Of a DNA stretch of 6,217 nt, positions 1-4,501 are shown piece by piece (the stretch's first letter is position 1; every line of letters begins with the position of its first letter). Below the pieces are notes generated by a model, which worked only from the letters and a program-made list of their open reading frames with translations, did no database searches and was not told where the DNA came from. Source of the stretch: Candidatus Woesearchaeota archaeon (GTDB lineage: Archaea; Nanobdellota; Nanobdellia; Woesearchaeales; UBA11576). The DNA lies in contig JACRKM010000114.1 of assembly GCA_016219765.1 (NCBI GenBank), forward strand, positions 1 through 6,217, given 5' to 3'. The position numbers and the translations under genes were made by a program.

Positions 1-939
1 TATCAGGATGTCTGCAAGAAAACCCATCAGTAAGAGTTGAACTCCCAGTATCACTAATAGCATCGAAAGCAGCAATAAGGGTCTGTTTCCTATCGAAGTA
101 TTGTAAAAAAACTTTAAGCTAATGAGATATCCGCCTATTACTGTGCCGGTTAGCGAGGACAGTATACCAAGCCCCCCGAAGAAATGTATGGGTCTTGTTG
201 AATATTTGTACCAGAATAATATTACGAGCAGATCCAGAAAACCTTTGATTATCCTTTTGAGATTATATTTTGTTTTTCCGAATTTCCTCGGGTGATGCTT
301 CACTTTGATTTCCGTCACCTTGAAACCCCTCCAAAGAAGCAGTGCGGGAATATATCGGTGCATCTCTCCATAAAGATCAAGATCGTCGAAACATTCACGC
401 TTGTAAGCCTTGAATGAGCATCCAGAGTCATGTATCTTCTCTTCTGTGAGAGACCGGCGTAACGAGTTCGCTATTTTCGAGAATAACTTTTTCGTGATAG
501 AATCGTTCCTTTGGAATCTCCATCCGCTTACCACATCATATCCTTGATTTATTCTTTCGAGGAATCTTGGTATGTCTTCAGGATCGTTCTGCAGATCAGC
601 ATCCATCGCGATTACTATCTTTCCTATGCTGTGCTTGAATCCTGCGTCCATCGCCGCAGTCTGTCCGAAATTTCTTCTGAATTTTATTATCTTCAGTCTT
701 TCATCTTTTTTACGTATCTCGGCCAGACGATTGTATGTCTGGTCTGTGGAGCCGTCATCTACAAAAATGATTTCATAGCTTTTTCCTGCACCTTTCATAA
801 CTGAAGATATTTTATTATACAGTAATGTGACATTGTCGCCTTCATTGAAGCAGGGTATTACGATACTTACATCGATTGTTTCAGACCCTGTGTTATTTTC
901 AGTTGAATATTTTGTTTTGCTCTGTGACAAACTTAACAC
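1..939 (-). CDS. GT2 glycosyltransferase with C-terminal membrane helices, polyprenyl-phosphate type (3' end cut by window)
   Basis: This reading frame is open from a stop at 961-963 to the window edge, giving 313 codons from GTG at 939. The GT-A core is clear: a VSIVIPCFNE first strand (about residues 24-33), the nucleotide-sugar motif VDDGSTD (60-66), NFGQ (90-93) and the metal-binding AMDADLQNDPEDIP motif (111-124). After a basic HHPRKFGKTKYNL stretch (215-227), two hydrophobic helices follow at about 234-246 and 254-273. A third begins near 286 and runs off the window. Family knowledge: this layout belongs to dolichyl- or undecaprenyl-phosphate sugar transferases (DPM1/GtrB/ArnC-like), which load a sugar onto a lipid carrier at the inner face of the membrane. 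The sugar cannot be read from the sequence. The start is uncertain: GTG 939 has no good ribosome site, whereas TTG 930 has AAGGTG six bases upstream. Base composition is visibly more AT-rich than in the genes to its right. Confidence 0.9.
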   Translation of the reverse strand, partial: MLSLSQSKTKYSTENNTGSETIDVSIVIPCFNEGDNVTLLYNKISSVMKGAGKSYEIIFVDDGSTDQTYNRLAEIRKKDERLKIIKFRRNFGQTAAMDAGFKHSIGKIVIAMDADLQNDPEDIPRFLERINQGYDVVSGWRFQRNDSITKKLFSKIANSLRRSLTEEKIHDSGCSFKAYKRECFDDLDLYGEMHRYIPALLLWRGFKVTEIKVKHHPRKFGKTKYNLKRIIKGFLDLLVILFWYKYSTRPIHFFGGLGILSSLTGTVIGGYLISLKFFYNTSIGNRPLLLLSMLLVILGVQLLLMGFLADILI

Positions 940-965
940 CTTGTTGATTATTCTTGTTGATTATT
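940..965. repeat. 13-bp perfect tandem duplication
   Basis: The 13-mer CTTGTTGATTATT occurs twice head to tail, at 940-952 and 953-965. It lies between the mobile element and the start of the left-hand GT2 gene. The outer copy contains the TAA (961-963, minus strand) that would have ended the GT4 gene before the insertion. The inner copy gives a second TAA in another frame. No function is evident. Slippage during replication is the simplest origin. Confidence 0.85.
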
Positions 966-970
966 TTTTG

Positions 971-978
971 GGGTTGCG
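971..978. repeat. Target-site duplication, left copy (GGGTTGCG)
   Basis: These eight bases are identical and in the same orientation to 1200-1207. Each copy directly abuts an outer end of the terminal inverted repeats, which is the footprint expected from a transposition event. The match stops at exactly eight bases (base 970 is G, while base 1199 is A). Confidence 0.92.
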
Positions 979-993
979 TGGGTTGGTGCGAAA
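979..993 (+). repeat. Terminal inverted repeat, left
   Basis: TGGGTTGGTGCGAAA is the exact reverse complement of 1185-1199. It begins immediately after the left target-site duplication. Confidence 0.92.
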
Positions 994-1003
994 ATAATTG
1001 TAA

Positions 1004-2221
1004 TTACTTATCTTGCCGCCGCCGCGACGCTCGCTCACCGCCACGCCGGGCTCGTGATACGTCTGTGCTCACGGAGGACCGACATTCCCCGATGGGGCTT
1101 CCCCCTTGTCGGTGTGAACGAGTAATTGTCCATCTCTCGCGAAAAGGCGGTGGCGGTGAGCGTGACGGTGGCGAAGTAATGGAATTTCGCACCAACCCAG
1201 GGTTGCGGCCCGCTGCCAATACTGCCTCAGCAAAATCAGTTAACCCGCCTTTTGCCACAAGCTTTCCCCTCTTCACAATCTCCCTATGCGGCCCGACATC
1301 AAATGCGACCACCGGTTTTCCGCAAGCTTGCGCTTCTGCAATATTCATATTAAAACCTTCCCAAAGGCTGCAGGTAACAAAGACGTCGCACGCAGCATAA
1401 TAATGCGGCAATTCTTCATCAGGCGTGAATCCTGTGAAGCTGGCGTGCTTTCCGAATTGTGCGGCCTGTTCTTTAAGTTTTTTGCTATACGCGGGAAAGG
1501 TGTGCCTGCCACTGATGATGAGCCAGGCATTTGGCTGCTTTTTTCTGACCATTGCAAATGCATCAAGCAGGAGATGGACCCCTTTGTGGGGCGATACCCG
1601 TCCGTTATAGAACAGGAGTAATGCATCCTTCGGGATGTGGTATTTCTTTCGTATATGCTGGCCGTCGATCCCTGGATGGAATCGTGTCGTATCGATTGGA
1701 TCATAGACTACCTTGCTCGTGATGCAGGTCTCTCTTTTGAGCACGCCTTGCAGGTATTTTGATATGGAGACGGCTTCATCACAGTCCTTGATCGACCAAT
1801 TGCTCAGTTTAGCAAACATCCACATGTACGCTTTCTCAGGAAAACTGTGAAACGTCCAAGGTGGAGCCACCCCGTGATTATGATAGACAAATCTGATGCC
1901 GTACTTCCTCTTTGCATATGCGGCAAGCAGATTCATAGGATAAAAGTGACTGATCACAACATCATAATTGCGAAGAATTGATCCATACGTGCGAATCTTG
2001 CGACGATCAAGAAAGAAAAGCAGTCGATAAATCCTTCCAATCGTCTGGTTTTTTGAGATTCCAAGTTTGATTACCTTGAGTTTAGGTACGTTGATATCCC
2101 CTTCAAAGCAAAATACACTCACGCGGTGGCCTTTTCTGAGAAGTTCTTTGGCATTGAGTTCAACAACGCGGTCAATTCCCGAGAAGTGCGAGAAGGTTGG
2201 TGTTAGAAGCGCGATTTTCAT
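1004..2221 (-). CDS. GT4 glycosyltransferase with a C-terminal tail encoded by an inserted element
   Basis: This is a GT-B fold, family 4 (retaining) glycosyltransferase that moves a sugar from a nucleotide donor, probably onto a lipid-linked glycan in the cytosol. The N-terminal domain opens MKIALLTPTFSHFSGIDRVVE. The donor domain has GRVSPHKG (207-214), with Arg208 and Lys213 likely gripping the diphosphate, and the family's E-x7-E pair in EGFNMNIAE (Glu288, Glu296). ATG at 2221 overlaps the upstream stop by ATGA and lacks a Shine-Dalgarno, which suggests translational coupling. Native sequence ends at Pro341. The remaining 64 residues come from the mobile element at 979-1199 and are not family sequence: Arg/Pro/Ser-rich, with 14 Arg and a net charge near +10. 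Without the element the protein would be 343 residues ending NPKK, which is short for GT4 but includes all catalytic motifs, so activity is probably kept. Confidence 0.93.
   Translation of the reverse strand: MKIALLTPTFSHFSGIDRVVELNAKELLRKGHRVSVFCFEGDINVPKLKVIKLGISKNQTIGRIYRLLFFLDRRKIRTYGSILRNYDVVISHFYPMNLLAAYAKRKYGIRFVYHNHGVAPPWTFHSFPEKAYMWMFAKLSNWSIKDCDEAVSISKYLQGVLKRETCITSKVVYDPIDTTRFHPGIDGQHIRKKYHIPKDALLLFYNGRVSPHKGVHLLLDAFAMVRKKQPNAWLIISGRHTFPAYSKKLKEQAAQFGKHASFTGFTPDEELPHYYAACDVFVTCSLWEGFNMNIAEAQACGKPVVAFDVGPHREIVKRGKLVAKGGLTDFAEAVLAAGRNPGLVRNSITSPPSRSPPPPFRERWTITRSHRQGGSPIGECRSSVSTDVSRARRGGERASRRRQDK
1033..1044 (+). repeat. Subterminal inverted repeat, left arm
   Basis: The 12-mer GCTCACCGCCAC is the exact reverse complement of 1150-1161 on the other arm of the element. 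Together with the 7-bp pair 1003-1009/1174-1180, it shows that the two arms are homologous in inverted orientation well inside the terminal repeats. Confidence 0.85.
1078..1113. repeat. Central stem-loop of the mobile element
   Basis: ACCGACA (1078-1084) pairs perfectly with TGTCGGT (1107-1113). Within the loop a second small hairpin forms from CCCC 1087-1090 and GGGG 1094-1097 around a three-base loop. This is the apex of the long palindrome. No T-run follows, so it does not look like a transcription terminator. Confidence 0.75.
1150..1161 (-). repeat. Subterminal inverted repeat, right arm
   Basis: GTGGCGGTGAGC is the exact reverse complement of 1033-1044, pairing the two arms of the element. 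Confidence 0.85.
1185..1199 (-). repeat. Terminal inverted repeat, right
   Basis: TTTCGCACCAACCCA is the exact reverse complement of the left terminal repeat. It is followed directly by the second copy of the target-site duplication. Confidence 0.92.
1200..1207. repeat. Target-site duplication, right copy (GGGTTGCG)
   Basis: This is the second copy of the 8-bp duplication. It lies inside the GT4 gene and encodes part of Gly-Arg-Asn-Pro (residues 338-341), so it marks exactly where the coding sequence was interrupted. Confidence 0.92.
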
Positions 2222-3405
2222 GAGTGTTGTTTTATCTCGTTTTTTCTGTCAAGTGTGGTTTTGCTCCCTTTAAGGGTGTTTTTGTCAAGGATGGTTTGAT
2301 AGAGTTTCATGTACGCTTTCGTGGTTGAATCCCAGTCGAATCGTTTGAGCGGTGTGTGTTCTGTCTTTTTTTCATGTACTTTTATGATGCCATCGGCAAT
2401 AGCCTGCGGATCTTTAGACGGAACAAGTGCGTAGTCGCCGCTGATGATCTCCGGGATCGAGCATACATTGCTGGCCACGATCGGTCTTTTCAGCGCGGCG
2501 CTTTCGGCTGTCGTGTACCCAAATCCCTCAGAGACCGATGGAATGATGATGCAGTCTGCCGCGACAATGTAAGACCCAAGTTCTTTGTAAGGAACAGAAT
2601 CGACGAGAGTTACTAGTTCATCCACGCCTTCCTGCTCAATAACTGTCAGGAGATTCTTGTAAAGTTTTGGGTAGGTGCTGGTATTGCTAACCATCAGCAT
2701 AAGGAGAACGTTAGGGATTTTCTTCGCAACAAGAGGAATCGCTCTAATGGCGTACTCAAACCCTTTGGACGGCCCGATCCTTCCCCAGCTGAAGCACAAA
2801 AATTTGTCGCCTATGCGGTGTTTTTCACGAATATGATCTCCGCTAAATTTTGCAGGGTTCCAGAAATCATAATCAAGGCCGTTGTAAATGGTTATTGTCT
2901 TCTTTTCATTGATCCCAGACCGAATCAAGTCTTGCCGCGTGTGTTCAGAAACGCATGCGTAACGCGTAAATGGGAGGTGATAAATGCACCGCTCAAGGAC
3001 ATCATGCACATACGATTTCAGAGGACCAAAACCGGCAACCTCACGCCACTTATTGATCCACACTTCATGAACAGTGAGAATGATTGGTTTTCGCCGCAGC
3101 TTCCCGACAAACCACGCCGGCGGTGCTCCGTTAAATGTGGTCGTCTGGATGATGTCTGCTCGTTTTGCGAGCTTGAATATTTTTGGTATTGAAAAAAATG
3201 AAAAGAGGTATCTGCTGTCAAAACAGCGCACGCGGTAGACATTCACGCCGTTGATTTGCTCAAATAATGCCGTCTTAGGAATACGGTGAGTGACAAGGTC
3301 CACATGATTGCCCTCCTTCACGAGGCGCTCGGTAAGGTTTTTGAACGCGATCTCGGCGCCGCCTAGGTGTGGAAGGTAATTTTCAAGAACAAAAAGGAAT
3401 CTCAT
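2218..3405 (-). CDS. GT4 glycosyltransferase
   Basis: This is a complete 395-residue family 4 glycosyltransferase, of normal length for the family. The N-terminal acceptor domain carries the loop HLGGAE (13-18) typical of these enzymes and a TVHEVW stretch (111-116). The hinge region has IYNGLD (173-178). The donor domain shows GRIGPSKG (208-215), with Arg209 and Lys214 expected to bind the donor phosphates. It also shows the E-x7-E pair in SEGFGYTTAE (Glu293, Glu301) and IPEI (317-320). The C-terminal FDWDSTTKAYMKLYQ (356-370) is the usual final helix, which the neighbouring GT4 lacks. ATG at 3405 overlaps the DUF2304 stop by ATGA and has no ribosome site of its own, and its own stop overlaps the next GT4 start in the same way. 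The role is inferred to be stepwise assembly of the lipid-linked glycan used by AglB. The sugar is unknown. Confidence 0.95.
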   Translation of the reverse strand: MRFLFVLENYLPHLGGAEIAFKNLTERLVKEGNHVDLVTHRIPKTALFEQINGVNVYRVRCFDSRYLFSFFSIPKIFKLAKRADIIQTTTFNGAPPAWFVGKLRRKPIILTVHEVWINKWREVAGFGPLKSYVHDVLERCIYHLPFTRYACVSEHTRQDLIRSGINEKKTITIYNGLDYDFWNPAKFSGDHIREKHRIGDKFLCFSWGRIGPSKGFEYAIRAIPLVAKKIPNVLLMLMVSNTSTYPKLYKNLLTVIEQEGVDELVTLVDSVPYKELGSYIVAADCIIIPSVSEGFGYTTAESAALKRPIVASNVCSIPEIISGDYALVPSKDPQAIADGIIKVHEKKTEHTPLKRFDWDSTTKAYMKLYQTILDKNTLKGSKTTLDRKNEIKQHS

Positions 3406-3755
3406 GGTTTTTTATGTCTGATGCGTTCTTCTCCTCGCTTGAGCGCGAGCTTGCGCACAAGTGCTTCGATCTGTTTCTGATTCTTTTTTGATAGTCCATA
3501 GGACTTGAAGAGAAGAACAGAGAAGATGAGGAACCCGCTGATGACAAAGAAATCCACTGTGCGCTGGATCTGCAGCTCCTGCATGATTCCATACACTGTG
3601 CTTGGGAACGCCGCAAGAATAATGAATCCGATCCAGATCGCGAGCCACACAAACAACGCTTCTATGTCATAATCCCTGCGTTTGTAGTATACGAACGTCA
3701 AGTAAGACATGGTAAGTCCAAAGACGATTCCGATAATTTGTAATCCGATAAACAT
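3402..3755 (-). CDS. DUF2304 family small membrane protein
   Basis: This 117-residue protein has three predicted membrane helices (about 2-24, 33-50 and 67-86), a basic YYKRRDYD loop after the first, and a polar C-terminal stretch KKNQKQIEALVRKLALKRGE (90-109) that could form a short coiled coil. Helix pattern, length and the KNQKQIEALVRKLAL tail match DUF2304, a family of unknown function often found next to GT2 genes. I chose ATG 3755 because AAGGAG at 3765-3770 lies nine bases upstream. The alternative TTG 3759-3761 is only three bases from GGAG. The preceding GT2 ends 13 bases upstream and lacks any membrane segment, so this protein may anchor or partner it, as GtrA-like proteins do for other GT2 enzymes. 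That role is inference. Its stop overlaps the following GT4 start. Confidence 0.88.
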   Translation of the reverse strand: MFIGLQIIGIVFGLTMSYLTFVYYKRRDYDIEALFVWLAIWIGFIILAAFPSTVYGIMQELQIQRTVDFFVISGFLIFSVLLFKSYGLSKKNQKQIEALVRKLALKRGEERIRHKKP

Positions 3756-3764
3756 GTACAATCA

Positions 3765-3770
3765 CTCCTT
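3765..3770 (-). promoter_or_regulatory. Shine-Dalgarno of the DUF2304 gene
   Basis: AAGGAG (minus strand), continuing as GGAGTGAT, overlaps the stop codon of the upstream GT2 gene and lies nine bases before ATG 3755. It is the only strong ribosome site seen in the window. It favours ATG 3755 over the upstream TTG 3759-3761. Confidence 0.8.
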
Positions 3771-4431
3771 AGCGCGCAAGTTTCCACCACAGCATATTGC
3801 TTACGATTTTGATGCCATCAAAGATGGTTGTTCCCTTGTATTTCTCCCGATAAATATTTTCGATCATAAGCTCTTTGTAACGGAGCTGATGGGCGCTCGC
3901 GTTTGCGATCATTTCTGATTCAACACTGTAATCGCTCGCATTCCAACGAACTTTGCGATATGCATCCGCGCTCATGGCGCGAAATCCTGACTGGGTGTCC
4001 TTGAGGTTGATGCCGAACAGCGTTTTAGCGACGCTGTTGATGAAAGTATTGCCGAAGCGCATTATGAACGGCATTTTTCGGTCGTATCTTCTGGAGCCGA
4101 AGACGATGCCGCATGTATCGAGCGCGTTGATGAACCTTGGAATCTCTCTGGGATCATGCTGCCCATCCGCATCCATCAGGACAAGATGTGTTGCTCCCTG
4201 CCGCAGTGCAAAATCGCAGCCAGTGCGAAGCGCGCACCCTTTTCCAAGATTTATGGCATGTCTGAGTACAATGGCACCGGCATCTTCAGCCGCTTTGCCG
4301 CATCTTCCTTTATCATGCGAACCATCGTCAATAACAATTGTGTTTGAAAACCCCTGCGCTTTGACGCGCCTGATTACATTGCCGATGTGTTTTTCTTCAT
4401 TGAATGCCGGGATGATGATAAATGGATTCAT
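3769..4431 (-). CDS. GT2 glycosyltransferase, DPM1-like, soluble
   Basis: This 220-residue GT-A fold family 2 glycosyltransferase is of the dolichyl-phosphate mannose/glucose synthase type. Motifs in order: FIIIPAFNEE (4-13), VIDDGSHD (33-40), NLGKG (61-65), the metal-binding LMDADGQHDP (85-94), FGSRR (111-115), DTQSGFRAMS (145-154) and SVESEM (169-174). The last is in the position of the acceptor-side acidic residues. There is no hydrophobic segment long enough to cross the membrane, so the enzyme is cytosolic or peripheral and may rely on the DUF2304 protein encoded next. ATG 4431 is chosen because the protein then begins directly at the first beta strand, as the family does. The frame stays open 78 codons further upstream, but that part overlaps the end of aglB and resembles nothing. 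Only a weak GAAG-like ribosome site precedes it. The sugar and lipid are not determinable here. Confidence 0.93.
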   Translation of the reverse strand: MNPFIIIPAFNEEKHIGNVIRRVKAQGFSNTIVIDDGSHDKGRCGKAAEDAGAIVLRHAINLGKGCALRTGCDFALRQGATHLVLMDADGQHDPREIPRFINALDTCGIVFGSRRYDRKMPFIMRFGNTFINSVAKTLFGINLKDTQSGFRAMSADAYRKVRWNASDYSVESEMIANASAHQLRYKELMIENIYREKYKGTTIFDGIKIVSNMLWWKLAR

Positions 4432-4501
4432 GGTTGAACTTCTTCGGGATGCAAATCGTTTCAGCTCGCGGGGCGGCAGCGGCACAATTCCGGACAGAGC
4501 C

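Larger units (their letters stand above)
979..1199. mobile_element. 221-bp MITE-like non-autonomous insertion element
   Basis: The element has perfect 15-bp terminal inverted repeats (TGGGTTGGTGCGAAA at 979-993 and its reverse complement at 1185-1199). It is flanked by a perfect 8-bp direct repeat. Inside are further inverted pairs at 1003-1009/1174-1180 and 1033-1044/1150-1161, plus a central stem at 1078-1084/1107-1113, so the whole element is a long imperfect palindrome. It is far more GC-rich than its surroundings (about 72% in 1021-1080) and holds no transposase, so a related transposase elsewhere must have moved it. An 8-bp duplication with ends terminating in GTGCGAAA recalls the IS6 family (IS26 end GGCACTGTTGCAAA, 7 of 14 bases alike). 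IS1595 and ISL3 also make 8-bp duplications and cannot be excluded. Including one target repeat it adds 229 bp, which shifts the frame by one. Confidence 0.92.

Noticed and set aside
984..1010. The AT-rich end of the element as an archaeal TATA box driving the last GT2 gene.
   Set aside because: The minus strand reads AATTACAATTATTTTC, which resembles a TATA box only weakly, and no upstream BRE-like purine tract is evident.
1078..1113. The central hairpin as a transcription terminator for the GT4 gene.
   Set aside because: No T-run follows on the transcribed strand, the stem belongs to the palindromic mobile element, and another glycosylation gene follows in the same direction.
979..1199. 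The inverted repeats as a CRISPR or structured RNA gene.
   Set aside because: There is only one inverted pair with no spaced direct repeats, and flanking target duplications explain it as a transposed element.
954..1400. A 148-codon plus-strand frame crossing the mobile element.
   Set aside because: It spans the element and both flanks, antisense to the GT4 gene, is Arg/Cys-rich without domain features, and has no ribosome site. It is open only because of the GC-rich palindrome.
3756..3761. TTG 3759-3761 as the start of the DUF2304 gene, two codons before ATG.
   Set aside because: The Shine-Dalgarno GGAG is only three bases away from the TTG, against nine from ATG 3755.
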